Positions 35,851 through 43,995 of a stretch of 64,000 nucleotides of DNA are shown here, piece after piece. Source of the DNA: Phycicoccus sp. Soil748 (GTDB lineage Bacteria; Actinomycetota; Actinomycetes; Actinomycetales; Dermatophilaceae); NCBI RefSeq assembly GCF_001428025.1, contig NZ_LMSC01000009.1, positions 165,017-229,016 of the forward strand. Reading direction: 5' to 3'. The translations under genes and the position numbers were made by a program. Every line of letters starts with the position of its first letter. Positions within the stretch are counted from its first letter, which is position 1. The notes under the pieces were generated by a model. It worked only from the letters and a program-made list of their open reading frames with translations, searched no databases and was not told the DNA's origin.

Positions 35851-37698
35851 CTACTTCTTGGCCTTCTCGCCGTCGTTGGACAGCGCTGCGATGAAGGCCT
35901 CGGGCGGCACCTCGACCGAGCCGATGTTCTTCATCCGCTTCTTGCCGGCCTTCTGCTTCTCGAGCAGCTTGCGCTTGCGGCTGATGTCACCGCCGTAGCA
36001 CTTCGCGAGCACGTCCTTGCGGATCGCGCGGATGTTCTCGCGGGCGATGATGCGCGCGCCGATGGCGGCCTGGATCGGCACCTCGAACTGCTGGCGCGGG
36101 ATCAGGTCCTTGAGCTTGCTGGCCATCATCACGCCGTACGCGTAGGCCTTGTCCTTGTGCACGATCGAGCTGAACGCATCGACCGTCTCGCCCTGGAGCA
36201 GGATGTCGACCTTGACCAGGTCGGCGACCTGTTCACCGTCGGGTTCGTAGTCGAGCGAGGCGTAGCCGCGGGTGCGGGACTTCAGCTGGTCGAAGAAGTC
36301 GAAGACGATCTCGGCGAGCGGCAGCGTGTAGCGCATCTCGACGCGGTCCTCTGACAGGTAGTCCATGCCGCGCAGGCTGCCGCGCTTCTGCTGGCAGAGC
36401 TCCATGATGGCGCCGATGAACTCGCTCGGCGCGAGGATCGTGGCGCGCACGACCGGCTCGGTCACCGAGGAGACCTTGCCGTACGGGAACTCGCTCGGGT
36501 TGGTGACCTCGAGGACCTTCCCGTCGTCCATCGTCACCTGGTAGACGACGTTGGGAAGTGTCGAGATGAGGTCGAGGTCGAACTCGCGCTCGAGCCGCTC
36601 GCGCACGATCTCCAGGTGCAGCATGCCGAGGAAGCCGATGCGGAAGCCGAAGCCCAGCGCCGCGGACGTCTCGGGCTCGTAGACCAGCGCGGCGTCGTTG
36701 AGCTTGAGCTTGTCGAGCGCGTCGCGCAGGTCGGGGTAGTCCGAGCCGTCGATCGGGTAGAGCCCCGAGAACACCATCGGCTTGGGGTCGCGGTAGCCGC
36801 CGAGGGCGTCCTTGGCCGGCTTGGCGGCGTTGGTGACGGTGTCGCCGACGCGTGACTGGCGGACGTCCTTCACCCCGGTGATGAGGTAGCCCACCTCGCC
36901 GACGCCGAGACCCTTCGCCGGGGTCGGTTCGGGCGAGCTCACGCCGATCTCGAGCAGCTCGTGGGTCGCCCGCGTGGACATCATCGCGATCTTCTCGCGC
37001 GGGTTGAGGTTGCCGTCGATGACGCGGACGTAGGTGACGACGCCGCGGTAGGTGTCGTAGACCGAGTCGAAGATCATCGCGCGGGCCGGCGCGTCGGGGT
37101 CCCCGACCGGGGCCGGCAGCTGGCGGACGATCTGGTCGAGCAACGGCTCGACACCCTCGCCGGTCTTGCCGGAGACCCGCAGGCAGTCCTCGGGCTCGCA
37201 GCCGATGAGCCCAGCGAGCTCCTCGGCGAACTTCTCCGGCTGTGCCGCCGGCAGGTCGATCTTGTTGAGCACCGGGATGATCGCCAGGTCGTTCTCCATG
37301 GCGAGGTAGAGGTTGGCCAGGGTCTGGGCCTCGATCCCCTGCGCCGCGTCGACGAGCAGGACGGCGCCCTCGCAGGCCGCCAGCGACCGGGACACCTCGT
37401 ACGTGAAGTCGACGTGTCCCGGGGTGTCGATCATGTTGAGCGCGTAGGTCTTGCCCTCGAGCTCCCAGGGCATGCGCACGGCCTGGCTCTTGATGGTGAT
37501 GCCGCGCTCGCGCTCGATGTCCATCCGGTCGAGGTACTGCGCGCGCATCGCCCGCGCGTCGACGATGCCCGTGATCTGCAGCATGCGGTCCGCGAGCGTC
37601 GACTTGCCGTGGTCGATGTGGGCGATGATGCAGAAGTTCCGGATCAGCTCCGGCGGCGTTGCGTGCGGCTGCAGCGCGGTGCGGGCCAGGGGGGACAC
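35851..37698 (-). CDS. lepA: Elongation factor 4 (back-translocase LepA)
   Basis: 615 residues from GTG 37698 (GTG 37716 is also in frame and adds six residues). GTPase motifs [16 protein letters not shown] and NKIDLPAA are intact; the C-terminal LepA domain ends with [18 protein letters not shown]. Acts on stalled or mistranslocated ribosomes. The chosen start gives the usual [10 protein letters not shown]-terminus. In other actinobacteria it also sits near hemW, holA and rpsT. Confidence 0.96.
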   Translation of the reverse strand: MSPLARTALQPHATPPELIRNFCIIAHIDHGKSTLADRMLQITGIVDARAMRAQYLDRMDIERERGITIKSQAVRMPWELEGKTYALNMIDTPGHVDFTYEVSRSLAACEGAVLLVDAAQGIEAQTLANLYLAMENDLAIIPVLNKIDLPAAQPEKFAEELAGLIGCEPEDCLRVSGKTGEGVEPLLDQIVRQLPAPVGDPDAPARAMIFDSVYDTYRGVVTYVRVIDGNLNPREKIAMMSTRATHELLEIGVSSPEPTPAKGLGVGEVGYLITGVKDVRQSRVGDTVTNAAKPAKDALGGYRDPKPMVFSGLYPIDGSDYPDLRDALDKLKLNDAALVYEPETSAALGFGFRIGFLGMLHLEIVRERLEREFDLDLISTLPNVVYQVTMDDGKVLEVTNPSEFPYGKVSSVTEPVVRATILAPSEFIGAIMELCQQKRGSLRGMDYLSEDRVEMRYTLPLAEIVFDFFDQLKSRTRGYASLDYEPDGEQVADLVKVDILLQGETVDAFSSIVHKDKAYAYGVMMASKLKDLIPRQQFEVPIQAAIGARIIARENIRAIRKDVLAKCYGGDISRKRKLLEKQKAGKKRMKNIGSVEVPPEAFIAALSNDGEKAKK

Positions 37699-37836
37699 GG
37701 GTACTCGAGACCTCACGGGTATGCGGACGGGAACGGTTCATCCTCCCATGCGCGCGGCACTGCCCGTGACCGGCCGCGCAGCCGTTGCGGCAGCCAGGCT
37801 GCGGCCGTGGCTGTCACGCCCGGACGGCCGGCGTCG

Positions 37837-39123
37837 TCAGGCGGAGGCGGGTTGGGCGCCTGGAGCGGGACGCCGTGCGGAGCGACGCCCTGCGAGCCCG
37901 GAGGCGAGCGCGATGCCGACACCGAGCACGGCGAGGATCGCGCCGATGCGCGAGGGCCACTCGTACCCGAGCCCGGCCGACAGGACGATCGAGCCGAGCC
38001 AGGCGCCGAGGGCGTTGGCGATGTTGAGTGTGGAGTGGTTGAGGGCGGCAGCAAGCGACTGGCCCTCGTGGGCGACGTCCATGAGCCGCGTCTGCAGCAT
38101 GGGCACGAGGATGCTGGGCAGCAGCCCGAGCATGAAGACCGCGACGACGGCGAGCCACTTCGCGGCCTGGACCGCAGGACCGAAGACCACGAGCATCACC
38201 GCGATGGTGGCCATGACGGCGCAGATGCCACGCAGCAGCCCGATCCGGGAGACGGGGCCGGACAGCATGGCACCGGCGGTCATGCCCACGCCGTAGACGG
38301 CCAGGATGAACGGGATCGCGCTGGTGCCGAAGCCGCCGAGCTCGGTCATGGTCGGGGAGATGTAGGAGAAGGTCGCGAACATGCCGCCGAACCCGACGGT
38401 GCCGATCGCGAGCGCGAACCACACCTGGGGCCGGCGCAGGGCCGACAGCTCCGAGCGCATGGTGACTCCCCCGTCGGGCGGGCAGAACGGCACCCAGCGC
38501 CACACGGCGAGCACGGTGACCAGCGCGATCACGGACACCGCGGCGTACGGCCACTGCCACCCGTAGGCCTGCCCGATGCGGGTGGTCACGGGGACCCCCA
38601 CGATGTTGGCCACGGTGAGCCCGGTGATCATCATCGACACCGCCCACGTGCGGCGGTGGGCGGGGACGAGGGAGGCGGCGACGAGCGAGCCCACACCGAA
38701 GTAGGCGCCGTGCGGCAGCCCGGACAGGAAGCGGGCTCCCATGAGCAAGCCGTAGCTCGACGCCAGCGCGGAGAGGCCGTTGGCGACGGCGAAGCCACCC
38801 ATGAGCCACAGCAGCAGCTGCTTGCGCGGCATCTTCGACCCCAGTGTGGCCAGGACCGGCGCGCCCACGACGACGCCGGCCGCGTAGGCGGAGACGACGT
38901 GCCCGGCGGTCGGGATCGAGATGCCGACACCCCGGGCGACCTCGGGCAGCAGGCCCATCGTCACGAACTCGGTCGTGCCGATCGCGAACCCCCCGATCGC
39001 CAGCGCCAGCAGGGCCAGGCGGGTGTGGGCTGGGCGGACGGCCGGGGCGAGGTCCTCAGCCGCTTGCTGGGTGCTCAGGAGGGCGTCCTCGACGGTCGGC
39101 GCGGTGGGAGCTGGGTCGTTCAC
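37837..39123 (-). CDS. MFS transporter, DHA1/AraJ-like
   Basis: 428 residues with twelve membrane segments. Starts of the first helix (LALLALAIGGFAIGTTEFVTMGLLP) and the motif GSKMPRKQLLLW between helices 2 and 3 match the AraJ/YdhP branch of sugar or drug effluxers. Substrate unknown. GTG 39123 is the best available start, but no clear ribosome site precedes it. Divergent from the M48 protease gene. Confidence 0.82.
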   Translation of the reverse strand: MNDPAPTAPTVEDALLSTQQAAEDLAPAVRPAHTRLALLALAIGGFAIGTTEFVTMGLLPEVARGVGISIPTAGHVVSAYAAGVVVGAPVLATLGSKMPRKQLLLWLMGGFAVANGLSALASSYGLLMGARFLSGLPHGAYFGVGSLVAASLVPAHRRTWAVSMMITGLTVANIVGVPVTTRIGQAYGWQWPYAAVSVIALVTVLAVWRWVPFCPPDGGVTMRSELSALRRPQVWFALAIGTVGFGGMFATFSYISPTMTELGGFGTSAIPFILAVYGVGMTAGAMLSGPVSRIGLLRGICAVMATIAVMLVVFGPAVQAAKWLAVVAVFMLGLLPSILVPMLQTRLMDVAHEGQSLAAALNHSTLNIANALGAWLGSIVLSAGLGYEWPSRIGAILAVLGVGIALASGLAGRRSARRPAPGAQPASA

Positions 39124-39253
39124 AGCGGTGCAACGGCAGGAGCGCGGTCGAGCATTCCCGGACTGTCCCACGCCACAGGGGTCCTTCGGTGCGGGGGGCC
39201 ACCGGTCGAGACATAGCATCGGTCCCGACGCCGACCGCCGAGCGAGGGGACCC

Positions 39254-40174
39254 ATGGCCGAGCAGACGTACCACCCGACGGCGCCTCCGCCCAGCCCGTA
39301 CCAGCCCGCGCCGGGCCCCTACCAGCCGTACCCGCCGATGCCCCCGAACGGCTACCGCAGGTCGGTGCGCTCGCACCTGCGCCACCCCCTCGAGAACCTG
39401 TGCCTGGTGCTCGTCATCCTCGGGTCGTTCGTCGTGTGGACGGTGTGCGGCTACGAGGTCGCCTCGGCCGTGGTGGAGCGCCGCCAGCCCGACCCGTATG
39501 CCGTGATCCTGCTCGCGGCCCCGGTCCTCATCTACTTCCTGCGTGGGCAGCTCTACGCGCAGCAGCGCCTGAACGGCGTGAAGATCAGCCCCACGCAGTA
39601 CCCCGAGGCGTACCAGATGCTCCTCGACTCCTGCGCCCACCACGGACTGCCGAAGGTGCCGGACGCGTACGTCGTCCTCGGCAACGGCATGATCAACGCC
39701 GCGGCCTCGGGGCACGGGTTCCGCCGGTTCATCTTCATCTACAGCGACCTGTTCGAGATCGGCGGCCAGGCCCGCAACCCCGATGCGCTGCGCTTCATCA
39801 TCGGCCACGAGGTGGGTCACATCGCGGCCGGCCACACCAGCTACTGGCGCGTGCTGGCCATCAGCGGCGCGCAGTGGATCCCGTTCCTGGGGTCGACGCT
39901 GAGCCGCAGCCAGGAGTACACGGCCGACAACTTCGGCTACGCCCTCGTCCCGCACGGCAGCGCCGGCGCCATGGCGACCCTCGCGGCCGGCAAGTACCTC
40001 AACCGCAGCGTCGACGTGAACGCCCTCGCCGACCGGGCGACCACCGAACGCGGGTTCTTCGTGTGGCTGGTCAACGCCCTCGCCAGCCACCCCGTGCTGC
40101 TGTGGCGCTCGCACGCCCTGCGAGACCGCCGCCGACCGGGCCGGCTGCTGTGGCGTCCAAAGGACCGTGCCTGA
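39254..40174 (+). CDS. M48-family membrane zinc metalloprotease
   Basis: 306 residues. Pro/Tyr-rich cytoplasmic head of about 35 residues, two membrane helices (about 48-66 and 82-98), then the catalytic motif HEVGH (H185, E186, H189) and the third zinc ligand in SRSQEYTADNFG. The HtpX-like family degrades membrane proteins. GCGAGGGGA stands 4 nt before ATG 39254, and TAGCAT (39214-39219) is a possible -10. Confidence 0.88.
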   Translation: MAEQTYHPTAPPPSPYQPAPGPYQPYPPMPPNGYRRSVRSHLRHPLENLCLVLVILGSFVVWTVCGYEVASAVVERRQPDPYAVILLAAPVLIYFLRGQLYAQQRLNGVKISPTQYPEAYQMLLDSCAHHGLPKVPDAYVVLGNGMINAAASGHGFRRFIFIYSDLFEIGGQARNPDALRFIIGHEVGHIAAGHTSYWRVLAISGAQWIPFLGSTLSRSQEYTADNFGYALVPHGSAGAMATLAAGKYLNRSVDVNALADRATTERGFFVWLVNALASHPVLLWRSHALRDRRRPGRLLWRPKDRA

Positions 40175-40204
40175 GCACTGGATGCTCCGGGTAGCGTGAC
40201 GGCC

Positions 40205-40822
40205 ATGGCGCGACGCGGACTCGGTGAGCAGCTGGCCCAGGTCGTCGGGCGGGCGGCGCGCGACGGCATACGGGCGTGGCTGCGCAGCAGGACCCGCAGG
40301 CCCTCGACGCCTGCGACGGGTGGACGCCCCCCGCACCCCGCACCATCCCCGCGTCCCGCCGCGCCTCGGCCGGGCGACCGCCCTCGTAGCCGGGCGACCG
40401 GTGGTGCCACCGCGCCGCACGCCTACCCGGGCGACTTCACCGGGGTCCCCGACCTCGCCTACGCGGCCAACCCCGACGGCCGCCCCGACCCGGGCGAGAT
40501 CGTGTGGACCTGGGTGCCCTACGAGGAGGACCACCAGCAGGGCAAGGACCGACCCGTCCTGCTCGTCGGCCACGACGGCGACGGGCTGCTGGGGCTCATG
40601 CTCACCAGCAAGGACCACGACCGCGACGCCGACCAGGAGGCGCGGTACGGACGGCACTGGCTGGACATCGGCTCCGGCGCCTGGGACCGCGCCGGACGTC
40701 CCAGCGAGGTCCGGCTCGACCGGGTACTGCGCGTGGACCCGGCCGCGGTGCGCCGCGAGGGCGCCACGCTCGACCGGGCGCGGTTCGAGGAGGTCGCCGC
40801 CGCGGTGCGGGCACTGGGCTGA
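40205..40822 (+). CDS. PemK/MazF-like protein with Pro/Arg-rich head
   Basis: 205 residues. Residues 1-75 are Arg/Pro/Ala-rich and low in complexity. From about residue 95, DPGEIVWTWVPYEEDHQQGK and RPVLLVGHDGDGLLGLMLTS follow the beta-barrel pattern of PemK/MazF RNA interferases. No antitoxin gene stands beside it, so a stand-alone function is likely; toxin activity is not shown. TAGCGT (40192-40197) lies 7 nt before ATG 40205. Confidence 0.75.
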   Translation: MARRGLGEQLAQVVGRAARDGIRAWLRSRTRRPSTPATGGRPPHPAPSPRPAAPRPGDRPRSRATGGATAPHAYPGDFTGVPDLAYAANPDGRPDPGEIVWTWVPYEEDHQQGKDRPVLLVGHDGDGLLGLMLTSKDHDRDADQEARYGRHWLDIGSGAWDRAGRPSEVRLDRVLRVDPAAVRREGATLDRARFEEVAAAVRALG

Positions 40823-40977
40823 CCCCCGCGCCAGCGCCCGAGGAGCGGCCGGACCTTGGTCGAGTCTTGCCCTGCCGCAGGGTAACCCGGCACGCTGGCT
40901 TGACCCGTGCCCGCAGAGGCAGTTTGTACCTTGTGCGGGGCCGCGCCCGCGGCCCCAGGACCTCAAGGGGAACCACC

Positions 40978-41874
40978 ATGACGCGACCTCGCCGTCGCCC
41001 CGCCGCTGTGCTCGCCGCGGCCGTCGCCGCGATGCTGCTCACCGCCTCCGCAACGGCAGCTGCCGCGGCCGGCGCGGATGGCTCGACCGCCCCGGCCTCC
41101 TCGGCCGCCGCGACCGCGCACCAACCGAACCAGTCGGCCCGCTCGGCGGGCATCCGCTCGGGTGGCGACGCCTGGATGGGCTGGTCGCAGGACGGCAGCG
41201 GGCGTCCCGCGCCCTCACCCCGCCAGGCCTCGCAGGCGTCCACCTTGGCCGCCGCCGCCCAGACCTCGGGCATCGACGTCTCCAAGTGGCAGGGCAACGT
41301 CGACTGGGCCTCCTACTGGGGCCAGGGCAAGCGTTTCGCCTACGTCAAGGCGACCGAGGGCACGACCTACCAGAACTCCTACTTCGCCCAGCAGTACAAC
41401 GGCTCCTACAACGTCGGCATGATCCGTGGCTCGTACCACTTCGCCCTACCCGACAACTCGACCGGGACCGCGCAGGCCGACTGGTTCGTGAACCACGGCG
41501 GCGGCTGGTCCGGCGACGGCAGGACCCTGCCAGGCGTGCTCGACATCGAGTACAACCCCTACGGCGCCACCTGCTACGGCCTGAGCCAGGCGTCGATCCG
41601 CAGCTGGATCGCGGCGTTCACCTCCCGCTACAAGGCCCGGACGGGTCGCGACGCCGTCATCTACTCCACGACCAGCTGGTGGACGACGTGCACCGGCAAC
41701 ACCAGCCAGTTCTCCGCGACCAACCCGCTGTGGATCGCGCGGTACAACACCTCCCCCGGCACCCTCCCGGCCGGGTGGGACTACTACACGTTCTGGCAGT
41801 ACACCGACTCCCCGCTGGACCAGGACTACTTCAACGGCGACCTGACGCGGCTGAAGGCGCTCGCCCTCGGCTGA
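40978..41874 (+). CDS. Secreted GH25 lysozyme
   Basis: 298 residues: signal peptide (cleavage after about residue 30, ATAAAA), Ser/Ala-rich linker to residue 95, then a GH25 muramidase domain with GIDVSKWQG, the KATEGTTYQN loop and the catalytic DIEYN acid pair. It cleaves the MurNAc-GlcNAc bond of peptidoglycan. AAGGGG stands 6 nt before ATG 40978; TTGACC (40900-40905) and TACCTT (40927-40932) are possible promoter parts but are 21 bp apart. Ends at a terminator shared with rpsT. Confidence 0.92.
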   Translation: MTRPRRRPAAVLAAAVAAMLLTASATAAAAAGADGSTAPASSAAATAHQPNQSARSAGIRSGGDAWMGWSQDGSGRPAPSPRQASQASTLAAAAQTSGIDVSKWQGNVDWASYWGQGKRFAYVKATEGTTYQNSYFAQQYNGSYNVGMIRGSYHFALPDNSTGTAQADWFVNHGGGWSGDGRTLPGVLDIEYNPYGATCYGLSQASIRSWIAAFTSRYKARTGRDAVIYSTTSWWTTCTGNTSQFSATNPLWIARYNTSPGTLPAGWDYYTFWQYTDSPLDQDYFNGDLTRLKALALG

Positions 41875-41878
41875 GACC

Positions 41879-41918
41879 GGCACGACCCGGGCACGACCCG
41901 GGCACGCCCCGGGCACGA
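41879..41918. repeat. 11-bp tandem repeat
   Basis: GGCACGACCCG at 41879-41889 and 41890-41900, GGCACGCCCCG at 41901-41911 and a partial fourth copy, between the lysozyme stop and the terminator. Confidence 0.85.
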
Positions 41919-41956
41919 CGAAGGGGCCGGTCACCTCGCGGTGACCGGCCCCTTCG
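41919..41956. terminator. Bidirectional terminator for lysozyme and rpsT
   Basis: Perfect 17-bp stem (CGAAGGGGCCGGTCACC, 41919-41935, with its complement 41940-41956) and a 4-nt loop TCGC. It lies 44 bp past the lysozyme stop and 19 bp past the rpsT stop. Confidence 0.9.
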
Positions 41957-41975
41957 CGATGTCAGGGTGACTCGC

Positions 41976-42236
41976 TCAGAGCGAGTTGGCCTTCTTCGCC
42001 ATGGCCGACTTCTTGTTGGCGGCCTGGTTGGCGTGGATGACGCCCTTGCTCACGGCCTTGTCGAGCTTGGTGGAGGCAACCTTCAGCGCCTCCTGGGTGG
42101 CCGTGGCGTCGCCCGACGCCGCGGCGACCTGGAACTTGCGGATCCAGGTCTTGAGCTCGCTCTTGACGGCCTTGTTGCGCTCGGTCGCCGTGCGGTTCGT
42201 CTTGATCCGCTTGAGCTGGGACTTGATGTTTGCCAC
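41976..42236 (-). CDS. rpsT: 30S ribosomal protein S20
   Basis: 86 residues, [20 protein letters not shown] at the start and AMAKKANSL at the end: the standard length and sequence of S20, which binds 16S rRNA. GTG 42236 is the start. Its own promoter is at 42377-42406, giving a 5' leader of about 130 nt, long for a housekeeping gene here and possibly a site of autoregulation. Confidence 0.97.
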   Translation of the reverse strand: MANIKSQLKRIKTNRTATERNKAVKSELKTWIRKFQVAAASGDATATQEALKVASTKLDKAVSKGVIHANQAANKKSAMAKKANSL

Positions 42237-42341
42237 AGGTGTGTCTCTCTTGGTTGGTCGGTAGTTGCCGTTAGAGGGCGGCAGAAGCATCTCGGGACCG
42301 GGCGTGGGGCACCCGTGGTTGAGACGCTCTGGGTGGTGCAG

Positions 42342-42367
42342 CATGCGCGCACGACCATGCGCGCACG
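42342..42367. repeat. 12-bp direct repeat in rpsT leader
   Basis: CATGCGCGCACG at 42342-42353 and 42356-42367, in the untranslated leader of rpsT. Confidence 0.7.
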
Positions 42368-42376
42368 CGATGGGCA

Positions 42377-42406
42377 AATCTACCAGCGACTGGGCCGCTC
42401 CCCCAA
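42377..42406 (-). promoter_or_regulatory. rpsT promoter
   Basis: Minus strand: -35 TTGGGG (42401-42406), 18-bp spacer, -10 TAGATT (42377-42382). The spacing and -10 suit the main sigma factor. Confidence 0.6.
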
Positions 42407-42431
42407 AACGCGCCGCACACGCCCGTCCTGC

Positions 42432-43406
42432 TCAGCGGCCGGTGCGCGCTCCGGTGATGGTGAGGATGGCGCGCTCGACGGCGTAGACGGGGTCGCGGCC
42501 GCCTCCCTTGACCTCGAAGTCGGCGAGGGCGACGGCCTGGATGGACTCCGCGAGCCCCTCGGGACCCCACCCGCTGAGCCCGCGCCGGGCCTTGTCGACC
42601 TGCCACGGCGCCATCCCGAGGTCGCGGGCGACGTCGGCGGACCGCCCGCGGCCGGCGGCCCCCACCTTGACCAGCTGGCGCAGCTGCTGGGCGAGCACCG
42701 CGACGATCGGCACCGGGTCGACGCCGGTCGCGATGGCGTGCCGCAGCAGCCTCAGTGCCTCGCCGGCCTGGCCGGCGACGGCTGCGTCGGCGACACGGAA
42801 CCCCGTCGCCTCCACCTTGCCGCCGTGGTACCTGGCCACGAGCTGCTCGTCGATGGTGCCGGTGGTGTCGGCGACCAGCTGCTGGCAGGCCGCGGCGAGC
42901 TCGCGCACGTCCTTGCCCACGGCCTCGATGAGCGCGCGGACGGCGTCGGGACTGGCCTTGCGACCGGCCCTGCGGAACTCGTTGGTGGCGAAGTCGGCCT
43001 TGTCACGGTCGGACTTGATGGCCGGGGCCTCGAGGACCCTCGCCTGCGACTTCTTCAGGGTGTCGATCACCTTCTTGCCGCGCTGGCCGGACTTGTGGGT
43101 GACGACCAGCGTCACGTCCGGCTCGGGCGCGGCGAGGAAGGCCAGCAGGTCCTCCTGCAGCTCGTCCGGCGCCTCGTCGAGGTCGTGGACCACGATGGCC
43201 TTGGCCCCGCCGAACAGCGACGGGCTGGCGTGCACGCCCACGGCGCCCGGTTCGTAGGAGGCGGCGTAGAGGCGCACCACCTCGACCTCGGGGTCGGCCG
43301 ACCGCAGCTCCTCGAGGGTGGCGGCCAGCGCCCGGTCTGCGATGACCTGCTCAGGCCCGGTCACCAGGACGAGGGGCGGCACGGATCGGGTGGCGGTGGC
43401 GGTCAC
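42432..43406 (-). CDS. holA: DNA polymerase III delta subunit
   Basis: 324 residues. Clamp-loader subunit: N-terminal PPLVLVTGPEQVIADRALAA, the three-domain AAA+-like layout, and a C-terminal collar domain with VARDLGMAPWQVDKARRGLSG. Opens the beta clamp during loading. GTG 43406 gives the family length. Next to rpsT in opposite-facing or same orientation as in many actinobacteria; here both are on the minus strand, with the rpsT promoter between them. Confidence 0.93.
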   Translation of the reverse strand: MTATATRSVPPLVLVTGPEQVIADRALAATLEELRSADPEVEVVRLYAASYEPGAVGVHASPSLFGGAKAIVVHDLDEAPDELQEDLLAFLAAPEPDVTLVVTHKSGQRGKKVIDTLKKSQARVLEAPAIKSDRDKADFATNEFRRAGRKASPDAVRALIEAVGKDVRELAAACQQLVADTTGTIDEQLVARYHGGKVEATGFRVADAAVAGQAGEALRLLRHAIATGVDPVPIVAVLAQQLRQLVKVGAAGRGRSADVARDLGMAPWQVDKARRGLSGWGPEGLAESIQAVALADFEVKGGGRDPVYAVERAILTITGARTGR

Positions 43407-43462
43407 GGGGTCAGCCTGCCATGACCGTGCGACACGTCCCGGCGACAGTCCTGCGCCGACCG

Positions 43463-43942
43463 TCAGCCTCCGGGGCAGTACGCCTCCCCCGGCGCCAGGT
43501 CGGGGTGGATGGCACCCCCGCGGTCGGACACCGACGCCACCGTGGTGGCCGCGCCGCGGCGTACCGCCACGACCTCGGCGAGGATCGCCACGGCGATCTC
43601 GCCGGGGTCCTGGGCACCGATGTCCAGCCCGATGGGCGCATGCAGGGCGGCGAGCGCCTCCTGGCTGACGCCGTGGTCGAGCAGCCACTCGCGCCGGCGC
43701 GCCTGCGTCGCACGGGAGCCCATGGCGCCGACGTACGGTGCGCCGGCGGCGAGGGCGTCGCGGATCACCGGCCCGTCGACGTCGTCGTGGTGGCTCGTGA
43801 CGACGACGGCGTCGTGCTCGGGACCGACCGGCACCTGCTGCGCCGACACGGTGGTGGTCCAGCCCAACGGCCCGCACAGGGCCTCGAGCGCCTCGACGAC
43901 GGGGCCGTCACCGACCAGGAGCAGGTGCGGGGAGCGTTCCAT
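43463..43942 (-). CDS. XdhC/CoxI-family Rossmann domain protein
   Basis: 159 residues corresponding to the C-terminal NAD-like domain of XdhC proteins: VVVTSHHDDVDGPVI, APYVGAMGSRATQARRR and HAPIGLDIGAQDPGEIAVAI. The N-terminal XdhC_CoxI domain is absent, a stand-alone form also seen elsewhere. XdhC assists molybdenum cofactor insertion in xanthine dehydrogenase; no such enzyme is in the window. ATG 43942 has GATACT 6 nt upstream. Confidence 0.82.
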   Translation of the reverse strand: MERSPHLLLVGDGPVVEALEALCGPLGWTTTVSAQQVPVGPEHDAVVVTSHHDDVDGPVIRDALAAGAPYVGAMGSRATQARRREWLLDHGVSQEALAALHAPIGLDIGAQDPGEIAVAILAEVVAVRRGAATTVASVSDRGGAIHPDLAPGEAYCPGG

Positions 43943-43995
43943 GCGACGAGTATCGCGCCCCGGCACGCCTGGGTGCCCGGGACCGCTCGTCCCGG

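Noticed and set aside
37745..37815. Possible terminator hairpin after the second MFS gene
   Set aside because: Arms GGCCGCAGCC and GGCTGCGCGGCC pair only with a bulge; too weak to list as a feature.
36961..39216. 751-codon plus-strand frame across lepA and the MFS gene
   Set aside because: Spans two well-supported minus-strand genes and is low in complexity.
40900..40932. Promoter of the GH25 gene (TTGACC with TACCTT)
   Set aside because: Spacer of 21 bp is too long for a standard promoter; mentioned only in the gene entry.
39056..40966. 636-codon minus-strand frame opposite the M48 protease and PemK-like genes
   Set aside because: The M48 motif HEVGH and the PemK pattern are on the plus strand; the minus frame has neither motif nor plausible start.
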